A stretch of DNA of 64,000 nucleotides, from positions 1-64,000 of the forward strand of contig NZ_FMZJ01000016.1 of the NCBI RefSeq assembly GCF_900101455.1, given 5' to 3'. Source of the DNA: Sphingomonas sp. YR710. GTDB lineage: Bacteria; Pseudomonadota; Alphaproteobacteria; Sphingomonadales; Sphingomonadaceae. The notes under the pieces were generated by a model that searched no databases, was not told the DNA's origin, and saw only the letters and a list, made by a program, of their open reading frames with translations. The stretch's first letter is position 1, and the number at the start of each line of letters is the position of its first letter. Both the position numbers and the translations under genes were made by a program. Shown here piece by piece: positions 54,964 to 63,303 of this stretch.

Positions 54964-55047
54964 CCCCGGGCTCGCCATCGGGGGCCGGTGGCGCCCGGAA
55001 GAGCGGGGTCACGCCGGCCAGAGCGCATAGGCGCTGACTTCGCTCTT

Positions 55048-55087
55048 TTACCCTCTCCCGCTTGCGGGAGAGGGTTGGGTGAGGGGC
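55048..55087. repeat. REP-like palindrome between trxB and the ACP gene
   Basis: CCCTCTCCCG-CTTG-CGGGAGAGGG, followed by TTGGGTGAGGGG, is a single unit of the family seen at 32538 and 22476. It lies between two convergent genes and may serve as terminator. Confidence 0.75.
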
Positions 55088-55114
55088 TATTGCTGACCCG
55101 ATCGTCGAAAGGCG

Positions 55115-55387
55115 CTACGCTGCCAGCTTGTTCTGCACGAACGCCGTCAACGCGCCGAAGCTTTCGAGCATTTCGCCGTCCACCTCGTCGTCATCGATCA
55201 CGATGTGCAGCCGATCCTCAAGTTCGGTAAGCAGGCCGGCCACCGCCATCGAATCGAGTTCGGGCAGCGATCCGAAAAGCTGGGTATCCGCTGTGAATCC
55301 CCCGACGCGGGCCGCATCGAGCCCCAAAATATCGATCAGCACGGCTCGCACTGTCGTCTCGGTGGCATTCGGATCGTTCGCGCTCAC
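55115..55387 (-). CDS. Acyl carrier protein of the XrtA locus
   Basis: A 90-residue acyl carrier protein. The phosphopantetheine site is ELDSMAVAG (Ser46), in an acidic four-helix sequence. It is divergent from an acyl-CoA ligase of the exosortase-A type, the usual arrangement in XrtA exopolysaccharide loci, where the two are thought to supply an acyl or aminoacyl group. This is not the fatty-acid ACP, whose motif is normally DSLD/DSL. Confidence 0.88.
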   Translation of the reverse strand: MSANDPNATETTVRAVLIDILGLDAARVGGFTADTQLFGSLPELDSMAVAGLLTELEDRLHIVIDDDEVDGEMLESFGALTAFVQNKLAA

Positions 55388-55442
55388 GGATGATTCCCTG
55401 CTTTCTCTCGAATCGCGCCTCGCCTAGACGCATCGGATCGAT

Positions 55443-55457
55443 GGGACAAGAATTTGC
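55443..55457 (+). promoter_or_regulatory. Weak sigma-54-like -24/-12 element
   Basis: GGGACAAGAATTTGC keeps GG, then ten bases, then GC with the TTGC box, but mismatches the rest of the -24 box. It is upstream of the acyl-CoA ligase. XrtA loci often use a PrsR-type sigma-54 activator, which is the only reason to note it. Confidence 0.2.
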
Positions 55458-55477
55458 GTAAACGGCGCGATTTACGC
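55456..55477. promoter_or_regulatory. Inverted repeat GCGTAAA-N8-TTTACGC in the ACP/ligase divergent region
   Basis: The perfect 7-bp arms 55456-55462 and 55471-55477 flank an 8-bp spacer, inside a 108-bp divergent control region. An overlapping ACGGCG/CGCCGT pair is also present (55462-55467, 55475-55480). Possibly a regulator binding site for both genes. Confidence 0.4.
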
Positions 55478-55495
55478 CGTGATATAAGGGTGATG

Positions 55496-57016
55496 ATGCC
55501 GATCCTGCCTGACCCGTTGCCACGGCCACTCGACCATCTGGCGTTGCTGGGCGCGCGCGATGCGCCGGCGCTCGTCGATCGCGCGGGTATTGTCGATCAT
55601 GGCGGGCTCGACAGGCTGGTGGGCCAACTGGCGGCAGGGCTGCTGCGCCAGGGATTGCAGCCGGGCGATCGGGTGGCGAGCTGGTGCGCCAAGACGCGGC
55701 TGGCCTGCCTGATGCCGCTGGCGGCGGCGCGCGCGGGGCTCGTTCATGTGCCGATCAACCCGGTGCTCAAGCATCCGCAGGTTGCGCATATCCTGGCGGA
55801 CAGCGGCGCGCGGTTGCTGATCGCGGGCGCCGGCCGCGCCGCGAGCCTCGAGGAAGGCGAGCGGCCGGCATCATGCGGGTTGCTGATCGAGGAGGAAGAC
55901 GGCGCCGCGCTGTTAGCGGACACGGCCGGTCTCGGCCCGTCCGGCGCGGATCCGGATGCGTTGGTCGCGATCCTCTACACCTCCGGATCGACCGGACGCC
56001 CCAAGGGGGTGATGCTCAGCCACGCCAATCTGTGGCTAGGCGCGATCAGCGTGGCGCATTATCTGAAGCTCGCGGCGGACGATCGCACCCTGTGCGTGCT
56101 GCCGCTGAGTTTCGATTATGGGCAGAACCAGCTGCTTTCGAGCTGGGGGGCCGGGGCGTGCGTCTATCCGCTCGATTATCTCACGCCGCGCGACGTGGTG
56201 CGCGCGGTGGCGAAGCACGGGATCACGACGCTGGCGGGGGTGCCGCCTTTGTGGATCCAGCTCGCCGAGATCGACTGGCCGGCAGACGCGGTCGCGCCGC
56301 TGCGTCGGCTCACCAATACCGGCGGTCGCCTCAGCCGTCCGCTGGTCAGCCGTTTGCGCAACCTTTTCCCTACGGCCGATCTCTATTCGATGTACGGTCT
56401 GACCGAAGCTTTCCGATCGACCTATCTTTTGCCGGAACTGATCGATCGCCACCCGGATTCGATCGGATCGGCGATTCCGTTCGCCGAAGTGATGGTGGTG
56501 CGGCCGGACGGCACGATCACGGCGGACGAAGAGCCCGGCGAACTCGTCCATGCGGGGCCGCTGGTGGCCCAAGGCTATTGGCATGATCCGGCGCGAACCG
56601 CCGAGCGTTTTCGCGAAGCGCCGTCGGCTTCGGTCTATGGCGGCGTGGCGGTCTGGTCGGGCGATACCGTGCAGCGCGATGCGGCAGGCCTGATCCGTTT
56701 CGTCGGCCGCGATGACGAGATGATCAAGTCTTCGGGCAACCGGATCAGCCCCACCGAGATCGAGGAGGCGGCGATCGCAAGCGGGGCGGCTGCCGAGGCG
56801 GTGGCGATCGGCGTCGATGACGATCGGCTCGGCCAGGCGATCCTGCTCTACGCGCGGCCGGTCGGTGAGGATGCCGAAACGCGGCTGCGCGACTATTTTC
56901 GCCGCAACCTGCCCAATTTCATGCAGCCGGCCCGGCTGGTCTGGCGCGATGAGCTGCCGCGCAACGCCAATGGCAAGCTCGATCGCGCAGCGCTGAAGAA
57001 GGACGTCGTCGCATGA
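55496..57016 (+). CDS. Acyl-CoA ligase (AMP-forming), exosortase-A system-associated
   Basis: A 506-residue adenylate-forming enzyme. The AMP-binding P-loop is ILYTSGSTGRPKGVMLSH. YSMYGLTEAFRSTYL and the C-terminal hinge region GRDDEMIKSSGNRISPTEIEEAA follow, and the catalytic Lys is in LPRNANGKLDRAAL. Paired with the PLP decarboxylase and ACP genes it matches the ligase of XrtA exopolysaccharide loci. The start at 55496 has AAGGG with 5 nt spacing; the ATG three bases upstream is too close. It overlaps the next gene (ATGA). Confidence 0.88.
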   Translation: MPILPDPLPRPLDHLALLGARDAPALVDRAGIVDHGGLDRLVGQLAAGLLRQGLQPGDRVASWCAKTRLACLMPLAAARAGLVHVPINPVLKHPQVAHILADSGARLLIAGAGRAASLEEGERPASCGLLIEEEDGAALLADTAGLGPSGADPDALVAILYTSGSTGRPKGVMLSHANLWLGAISVAHYLKLAADDRTLCVLPLSFDYGQNQLLSSWGAGACVYPLDYLTPRDVVRAVAKHGITTLAGVPPLWIQLAEIDWPADAVAPLRRLTNTGGRLSRPLVSRLRNLFPTADLYSMYGLTEAFRSTYLLPELIDRHPDSIGSAIPFAEVMVVRPDGTITADEEPGELVHAGPLVAQGYWHDPARTAERFREAPSASVYGGVAVWSGDTVQRDAAGLIRFVGRDDEMIKSSGNRISPTEIEEAAIASGAAAEAVAIGVDDDRLGQAILLYARPVGEDAETRLRDYFRRNLPNFMQPARLVWRDELPRNANGKLDRAALKKDVVA

Positions 57017-58254
57017 AGCCGATGGGATCGATCCCGGCCGATTATCGCGCCCGGGACGGCGTATTGATGATCGGCGGCCGCACCGCGGAAGGCTGGGCGG
57101 AAATTGCCGGCGACACGCCGTTGTTCGTCTATGACCTCGATATCGTCCGCACGCGGATCGCGCGTTTCAGGGCCGCCTTTCCCGAGGTGGCGCTCCATTA
57201 TGCGATCAAGGCCAATCCGCACCCGGCGTTGGTCAAGGCGATGGTGCCGCTGGTCGAAGGCATCGACGTCGCATCCGAAGGCGAGGCGGCGATTGCGATC
57301 GAGGCGGGCATGGCCCCGTCGCACATCTCCTTTGCGGGGCCGGGCAAGCGCGACCGTGAATTGCGGATGGCGATCGCGGCCGGCGTGACGATCAACCTCG
57401 AATCCGCGACCGAGGGCGCCCGCGCGCTGGCGATAGCGCGCGATCTCGGTGTGCGTCCGAAGCTGGCGGTGCGGGTCAATCCCGACTTTGACCTCAAGGG
57501 ATCGGGGATGAAGATGGGCGGCGGTGCGAAGCCGTTCGGGATCGACAGCGATCGTGCGGCATCGCTGATCCGCGAAATCGTGACGGCTGGAGCGGATTAT
57601 CGCGGCCTGCATATTTTCGCCGGCTCGCAGGCGCTTAGCGCCGATGCGATCGTCGAGGCGCAACGATCGACTCTGACACTCGCGGCACGCATCAGCATCG
57701 AGGCGGCCGCTCCGCCGCCGCTGGTCAATCTAGGCGGGGGTTTCGGCATTCCCTATTTCCCCGGCGAGGTGCCGGTCGACATCGAACATGTCGGATCGGC
57801 GCTAGGCGGGGCGCTGGCCGCGCGCGATCCGATCCTGGCGCAGACCGGCTTCGCGATCGAGCTCGGACGCTGGCTGGTGGGGGAGGCGGGCGTCTATTTG
57901 ACCCGCATCGTCGATCGCAAGGACAGCCACGGCGAAACCTTTCTGATTGTCGATGGCGGACTTCATCATCAGCTCGCGGCCAGCGGCAATTTCGGAACGG
58001 TCGTGCGTCGGAACTATCCGATCGCGCTCGCATCGCGGTTTGGCGCGGCAACGGAACTCGAGGCGAGCGTGGTCGGCTGTCTGTGCACGCCGCTCGATCG
58101 GCTCGGGGACCGGATCGGCCTGCCCGACGGCCGGGTTGGTGACCTGATTGTGATCTTCATGGCGGGGGCCTATGGGGCAAGCGCGAGCCCGACATCGTTC
58201 CTTGGTCATGCTCTCCCAGGTGAATTAACCATAGACGGCGATCGAATCCTGTGA
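57013..58254 (+). CDS. PLP-dependent decarboxylase, exosortase-A system-associated
   Basis: A 413-residue fold-III PLP enzyme related to diaminopimelate and ornithine decarboxylases. The PLP-lysine lies in ALHYAIKANPHPALV. VDVASEGE-type IDVASEGEAAIA, LNLGGGFGIPYF-type VNLGGGFGIPYF and the late VVGCLCTPLDRLGD (catalytic Cys) are present. Its substrate in XrtA loci is unknown. It probably produces an amine joined to the ACP or polymer. Coupled to the ligase by ATGA. Confidence 0.88.
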   Translation: MKPMGSIPADYRARDGVLMIGGRTAEGWAEIAGDTPLFVYDLDIVRTRIARFRAAFPEVALHYAIKANPHPALVKAMVPLVEGIDVASEGEAAIAIEAGMAPSHISFAGPGKRDRELRMAIAAGVTINLESATEGARALAIARDLGVRPKLAVRVNPDFDLKGSGMKMGGGAKPFGIDSDRAASLIREIVTAGADYRGLHIFAGSQALSADAIVEAQRSTLTLAARISIEAAAPPPLVNLGGGFGIPYFPGEVPVDIEHVGSALGGALAARDPILAQTGFAIELGRWLVGEAGVYLTRIVDRKDSHGETFLIVDGGLHHQLAASGNFGTVVRRNYPIALASRFGAATELEASVVGCLCTPLDRLGDRIGLPDGRVGDLIVIFMAGAYGASASPTSFLGHALPGELTIDGDRIL

Positions 58255-58307
58255 TTCCTAGGAGAATATTCAGTTCTGTTGGGCCATGAAGTAAGCGTGA
58301 GAGTTGA

Positions 58308-58332
58308 TGACAGGTCAGGCTGTTGACAGGTC
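58308..58332 (+). repeat. Direct repeat TGACAGGTC x2 upstream of the export lipoprotein gene
   Basis: TGACAGGTC occurs at 58308-58316 and 58324-58332 (16-bp period), each followed by (A/G)GGC. The second copy is 19 bp before the start codon. It could be a regulator site or part of the leader. Confidence 0.4.
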
Positions 58333-58351
58333 GGGCGCTTGGAGGCGGTGT

Positions 58352-59002
58352 ATGGCGTTGTTTATATCGATGAACAGACTGGTGATCGGCGTGTCGCTGG
58401 GCGCGTTTGCGCTCTCGGGATGTGCTGCAGGCGCTGATAAGGGCAACCAGCTGCCGCCCGCGCCCCTCGTCACCCAGGCCACGGCGCCCGGCGAGGAATA
58501 TCGGATCGGCCCGCTCGATCAGCTGACAATCTTCGTCTGGCGCAATCCCGAGTTGGGCGCTTCGGTGCAGGTGCGTCCGGACGGGCGCATCACCCTGCCG
58601 CTGATCACCGACATGGTGGCTGTCGGCAAGACGCCGACCAAGCTTTCCGACGATGTCCGCGATGCCTTGTCGACCTATATCAAGGATCCGATCGTATCGG
58701 TGATCGTCAACAATTTCACGGGCACCTATTCGCAGCAGATCCGCATCGTCGGCGCCAATGAAAAGCCGGCCTCCGTTCCCTATCGGGCGGAAATGACCTT
58801 GCTCGACGCCATGATTGCGGTCGGCGGACTTTCGCAGTATGCGGCGGGAAACCGCGCTCGGCTGATCCGCTATGATCCGAAGACGGGCAAACAGCAGGAA
58901 TATGATCTCAAGATCGACAGTCTGCTCAAGCGCGGCGATATCAGGGCGAATGTGAAGCTGGCGCCAGGGGATGTGATCATCATTCCCGAAAGCGCGTTCT
59001 GA
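58352..59002 (+). CDS. Polysaccharide export lipoprotein (Wza/OPX family), XrtA-associated
   Basis: A 216-residue outer-membrane export protein. A lipoprotein signal ends in the lipobox ALSGC. The poly-export domain is EYRIGPLDQLTIFVWRNPELGASVQVRPDG, with PLITDMVAVGKTP, and a SLBB-like part IRIVGANEKPASVPYRAEMTLLDAMIAVGG follows. The start ATG 58352 has GGAGG six bases upstream. It is shorter than Wza (about 380), as usual for this subgroup. First gene of the export block. Confidence 0.9.
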   Translation: MALFISMNRLVIGVSLGAFALSGCAAGADKGNQLPPAPLVTQATAPGEEYRIGPLDQLTIFVWRNPELGASVQVRPDGRITLPLITDMVAVGKTPTKLSDDVRDALSTYIKDPIVSVIVNNFTGTYSQQIRIVGANEKPASVPYRAEMTLLDAMIAVGGLSQYAAGNRARLIRYDPKTGKQQEYDLKIDSLLKRGDIRANVKLAPGDVIIIPESAF

Positions 59003-59047
59003 ACGCGTGTCCGTGTGGCGGTGACCGTGGGGGCGGCGTAGAGTAAG

Positions 59048-60580
59048 ATGGAATCAATCTATACCGAGATCAGGGTTGCGCTTTATGCGATCTGGCGGCT
59101 GCGATGGCTGGCGCTGGCGGTCGCCTGGATCATTTGCGCGCTCGGCTGGACATTGGTCATGCGCGTGCCGAGCGCGTTTGAAAGCAGCGCCCGCATATCG
59201 GTTCAGATCAGCTCGGTGCTGGGTGGCTCGGTGGGGCTCAACGACGGCGATCGGCAGCGCGACATCGAACGGGTGCGCCAGTCGCTGACCTCGACCGAAA
59301 TTCTGAAACGGGTCGTCACCAATCTTTCGAATGGCGAGCGTCCGCTCACCTCGGCCGAATCGCTTTCGCTGATCGGCTCCTTGCGCAACGGCATCACCAT
59401 CACGGCGCAGGGCGACGATCTGCTCGAGATCAAGACGCGCGTGGCGTTGAAGGGGACTTCGGATCGCGAGACGGCCTATATCGTGCGCGACGTGACTCAG
59501 CGGCTGATCGACATCTTCGTGCAGGAGAATTTGATCGGCAATCGCGCGCAGAACGTCGAGGCGCTGGCCTTTCTCGACGCCGAACTGGCGCGCCGCGGCA
59601 AGGAGCTGGCCGACGTTGATCGGCGCCGTGCCGAAGCCCAGCAGCGGACGATGGGCGCGCTTCCCGGCAGCGGAACACTCGAACAGCGGATGGAGTCGGC
59701 GCGGGGCGAGCTGGCCAATGTGAATTCCAATCTCATGCAGGCGCAGGGTTCGCTGGCGGCGATGAACGGCCAGATGGCGGCTACCCCTGCATCGATCCCG
59801 CTGGCGACCGCCAACGGGGTCGGCGGGACCGACCAGCGGATCGCCATCCTGGAGGGGCAACTCGCCGACGCCACGGCGCGCGGTTGGACGGAGAAGCACC
59901 CGGATGTTATCGCGATCCGTGCCCAGCTCTCCCAATTGCGTACGGAGCAGGCGCGTGGCAGCCGTTCGGCAGGGCCGACCGCACCCAATCCCGTTTATGT
60001 TTCGCTCAGGTCGATGCAAGTCGAACGGCAGGGCAACGTAGGCGCGCTGATGGCCCGCAAGGCGCAATTGGAAAATGATATCGCGCAGATCGCTCAGCGG
60101 CAATTGGCGGCACCGGCGGAGCAGGTCGATCAGTCGCGTCTCGATCGCGATTATGACGTGCTCAAGACTCAATATGACAAATTGCTGTCCGATCGCGAGA
60201 ACGCCAAGCTGAAGGCCGATGCGACGACCAAGACCGACGGAGTCCGGTTCCGAATCATCGACAAGCCTTCGCTGCCGAACCGGCCGGCGGCGCCCAACCG
60301 GACAATGTTGTTGACCGGCGTGTTGGTCGTGGGAGTCGTGCTGGGCGCGGGCGTCGCGTTCGCCAAGAGCCAGTTGTCGAATACCTATACGACCACCCAA
60401 CAATTGGCTCGCGCCAGCGGCCTGCCCGTATTGGGGTCGATATCCGAAGTGATCACGTCCGAAACGCGGGCAATTCGGCGCAAGCAGCTGATGTGGTTCT
60501 CCTCGTCGGCGGCAGGCCTGCCGGCAATGTTCTGCCTGCTGCTTTTAATCGAATTTATTAAACGTATCGTGATAAGTTGA
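59048..60580 (+). CDS. Polysaccharide chain-length determinant (Wzz type), XrtA-associated
   Basis: A 510-residue inner-membrane co-polymerase. There is one N-terminal helix (WLALAVAWIICALGWTLVM), a large periplasmic part rich in Ala/Gln/Glu coiled-coil (about 165-370) and a second helix (MLLTGVLVVGVVLGAGVAFA) after the Pro-rich KPSLPNRPAAPNR. A third hydrophobic stretch follows at the very end. It controls chain length with the downstream tyrosine kinase, which is encoded separately here. Confidence 0.88.
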   Translation: MESIYTEIRVALYAIWRLRWLALAVAWIICALGWTLVMRVPSAFESSARISVQISSVLGGSVGLNDGDRQRDIERVRQSLTSTEILKRVVTNLSNGERPLTSAESLSLIGSLRNGITITAQGDDLLEIKTRVALKGTSDRETAYIVRDVTQRLIDIFVQENLIGNRAQNVEALAFLDAELARRGKELADVDRRRAEAQQRTMGALPGSGTLEQRMESARGELANVNSNLMQAQGSLAAMNGQMAATPASIPLATANGVGGTDQRIAILEGQLADATARGWTEKHPDVIAIRAQLSQLRTEQARGSRSAGPTAPNPVYVSLRSMQVERQGNVGALMARKAQLENDIAQIAQRQLAAPAEQVDQSRLDRDYDVLKTQYDKLLSDRENAKLKADATTKTDGVRFRIIDKPSLPNRPAAPNRTMLLTGVLVVGVVLGAGVAFAKSQLSNTYTTTQQLARASGLPVLGSISEVITSETRAIRRKQLMWFSSSAAGLPAMFCLLLLIEFIKRIVIS

Positions 60581-60584
60581 TCAA

Positions 60585-61661
60585 ATGGACGACAAAGACG
60601 GCAAGACTGGCAAGAGGGGCAGACGCCGCGGATCGCTGATCGAGCGGGCCGGGTCGGTCTATGATTTCGAAGCCGTGCTGCGGGCGCGTGTCGTCATGCC
60701 GGGAGACGGCGGTGCGCCATCGTCCCCGATCATCGACATGCCGGCGGCGCCATTCAATCCTGAACCCGCGTCATATTTCAGAGATGTCGAAATTTCCCCG
60801 CCGCCAGGGGCATCGCCGGGCCAGCCACTTGCCTGGGGCGGTGGCGGACACGATGGGCCGCCCGGCGGCGGCTTGCCGACCGCCGCCATGCCGGGCGAGC
60901 CGGCCGCGCTGCCACCGCCCGACGGGATTGTATATAAAACGGCTAAGGTCGATCGCGCCGGGCTGATCGAGCAGGGCTTTGTCATGCCCGATGCGGCGAT
61001 CACGGCGCTTGCGGAGGAATTCCGGATCGTCAAACGGACCTTGCTGCTGAACGCGGTCGGGCCGACGGCGCTGCCGAAGGGGCGCCGCATCCTGATCTGC
61101 TCGGCGCAGGCTAATGAGGGCAAGACGTTCTGCGCGGTCAATCTGGCGCTTTCGATGGCCAACGAACGCGATTTCGAGGTTTTGCTGGTCGACGGCGACT
61201 TCGCCAAGCCTACGGTGCTGTCGACACTCGGGATCGAAGGCCCGGTGGGATTGATGGACGCGCTTGCCGATCCCTCGATCGATGTCGAAACGCTGGTGAT
61301 CAAGACCGATGTCGGGAACCTGTCCGTTCTCCCGTCCGGCAAATATACCAATGAAGCGACCGAGCTGATCGCCGCCGATCGCACCCGCGTCATTCTCGAT
61401 CGTCTGGCGACCAAGCCGAATCGTATCATATTGTTCGATTCCCCGCCGGCATTGGCGGCATCGCCGGCATCTGTGCTGGCTTATCATGTCGGGCAGGTTC
61501 TGCTGATCGTGCGGGCCGATCGCACGGGCGAAGCGGAATTGCGCGATGCCGTGCTGCTGCTGGGCGGCTGCGAAGAGATCCAGTTGCTGCTGAACGGCGC
61601 GCGCTTCGCGCCGAATGCCCGTCGGTTCGGCAGCTATTACGGATATGAAGCGCCACGATGA
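60585..61661 (+). CDS. Tyrosine autokinase of the XrtA locus (BY-kinase)
   Basis: A 358-residue cytoplasmic P-loop kinase. Walker A is ICSAQANEGKTFCAVNLALS (about residues 170-189), Walker A' is VLLVDGDFAKPTV, and Walker B is IILFDSPPALAASPASV. The C-terminus ends FGSYYGYEAPR, a short tyrosine cluster for autophosphorylation. The N-terminal 100 residues are Pro/Gly-rich and probably disordered. It begins 4 bp after the Wzz gene, its partner, and overlaps the next gene by ATGA. Confidence 0.9.
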   Translation: MDDKDGKTGKRGRRRGSLIERAGSVYDFEAVLRARVVMPGDGGAPSSPIIDMPAAPFNPEPASYFRDVEISPPPGASPGQPLAWGGGGHDGPPGGGLPTAAMPGEPAALPPPDGIVYKTAKVDRAGLIEQGFVMPDAAITALAEEFRIVKRTLLLNAVGPTALPKGRRILICSAQANEGKTFCAVNLALSMANERDFEVLLVDGDFAKPTVLSTLGIEGPVGLMDALADPSIDVETLVIKTDVGNLSVLPSGKYTNEATELIAADRTRVILDRLATKPNRIILFDSPPALAASPASVLAYHVGQVLLIVRADRTGEAELRDAVLLLGGCEEIQLLLNGARFAPNARRFGSYYGYEAPR

Positions 61662-63265
61662 CCAGGGGCACAGCGCCGGTCCTGCTCTGCCTCGGGATCG
61701 CCGGGGCATGCCTTGCTGCTCCTGCCGCCGCTGCCGACAGGCCCAAGATCGTGCCGTTCATCGATATCGAGCAGTTCGCCGAGCAGCAGCTCAAAGGGGT
61801 GGGCGACAGCGTTACATATACCGAAGTTTCGGCGGGGCTCGACGCGCAGATCAATTCGCGACGGGTCGTTTCGACGATCGCCTACCGTTATACGCGGCGC
61901 ATTCCGGAATCGGGTAAAACACAGACCAATAGCTCGCACGACGGTCTTGCTCGGGTGACGTTGCAGGTCGTGAAGGACATGCTGGTGCTCGATGCCGGGG
62001 TGATCGCGACGCATACGCGCGTCGATCCGAACGGGGCGGCGCCGCAGATCAATACGGCGACGGCGGCGAATCTGTCGCAGGTATTCGGTTATTTTGCGCA
62101 GCCGTCTTTTGTTCATCACATGGGCGAGGCCGATATCCGCGCATCGTATCGGTTCGGCTATGTCGTCACGCAGGGGACAAGCCCGTCTGCGCTGGCGGGC
62201 CTGCCCCTGGTCAATCATTTCGACAGCTCGACCAATCACCAGGCCGCATTCAGCGTCGGGATGAAGCGGAGCAGCCTTCCGTTTGACTGGTCGATCAAGA
62301 GCGATTTCGAGTCCGAAAATGCGACGCAGCTTGCCCAGCATTTCAAGACCTGGAACGTGTCGGGCGAGGTGATCGTTCCCGTGTTCTCGACGATCGCGGC
62401 CGTCGGCAGCGTGGGCTATCAATCGACCCAGACCTCCGAACGGTCATCGCTGCTCGATGCCAATGGCGTGCCCGTACTCGACAGCAAAGGCGGCTTCGTA
62501 ACCGATCCCAATTCGCCACGAACGCTGACGTACGACGTCAAAGGCATCGTCGGCGATGGCGGCGTTATATGGCGCCCAAGCCGCCGAACCCGCCTGGAGG
62601 TGCGCGGCGGCTATCGCTATGACGGCTTCTCGCTCAGCGGCCTGTTCGAATATCAGCCCGGGCCACGATCCGGCATGACGTTTGTTATTTTCGACCGGAT
62701 CGACAGTTTCGGCCGCGGCGTCACGGAGGGCGTCGCGCAGGCCCCGGCGGGATTCGACCCTTCGCAGGTGGACGGTAACAGCACCTATCAGAACTGTCTG
62801 TTCGGTAAGCAAAAGGGGTCCGGCTCGTGCTTGACGAGCACGCTCGGCTCAGCAACGGCGTCGGCCTATCGAAGCCGCGGCTTCAATTTTATCTATACGT
62901 ATCGCATGCGTCAGACGCAGTTTAATTTTGCGGGCGGATATGCACGGCGCAACTATATCGATTTGCCGGGCGCTCCCGGGTCGCTCGACGGTGTTGTCGA
63001 TCAGACGTTCTTCGTGCAGGGTTCGGTCGGCGAGCAATTATCGCAGAAATCGGGGCTCACCTTTTCTTTTTCGGGCAATTTGTTTAAGAATGGCCAGATT
63101 GGCGGATCCGACATTCTCTCGGGTGTGATCAATGGGGGCTATTACCAGAGCTTCGGAAGGGGGCTTCGTGCTCAGGCAACGGTCGGCGTCGAAGCATCCA
63201 AGCAGGACGGCGTTCCCATTGACGTCACGAGTCGCGCTCAACTCGGCGTGCGGTATCAGTTCTGA
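61658..63265 (+). CDS. Outer-membrane beta-barrel protein of the PEP-CTERM/XrtA locus
   Basis: A 535-residue protein with a signal peptide (TAPVLLCLGIAGACLAAPAAAA) and many alternating amphipathic strands ending in RAQLGVRYQF, with the terminal Phe of outer-membrane barrels. Position between kinase and ATPase identifies it as the XrtA-associated barrel family (TIGR03016-like). A role in export of the polymer is inferred. Confidence 0.82.
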   Translation: MTRGTAPVLLCLGIAGACLAAPAAAADRPKIVPFIDIEQFAEQQLKGVGDSVTYTEVSAGLDAQINSRRVVSTIAYRYTRRIPESGKTQTNSSHDGLARVTLQVVKDMLVLDAGVIATHTRVDPNGAAPQINTATAANLSQVFGYFAQPSFVHHMGEADIRASYRFGYVVTQGTSPSALAGLPLVNHFDSSTNHQAAFSVGMKRSSLPFDWSIKSDFESENATQLAQHFKTWNVSGEVIVPVFSTIAAVGSVGYQSTQTSERSSLLDANGVPVLDSKGGFVTDPNSPRTLTYDVKGIVGDGGVIWRPSRRTRLEVRGGYRYDGFSLSGLFEYQPGPRSGMTFVIFDRIDSFGRGVTEGVAQAPAGFDPSQVDGNSTYQNCLFGKQKGSGSCLTSTLGSATASAYRSRGFNFIYTYRMRQTQFNFAGGYARRNYIDLPGAPGSLDGVVDQTFFVQGSVGEQLSQKSGLTFSFSGNLFKNGQIGGSDILSGVINGGYYQSFGRGLRAQATVGVEASKQDGVPIDVTSRAQLGVRYQF

Positions 63266-63303
63266 CATGTGTGGGCATTGCGTAATATCGGAGGGTGCAC
63301 CGG

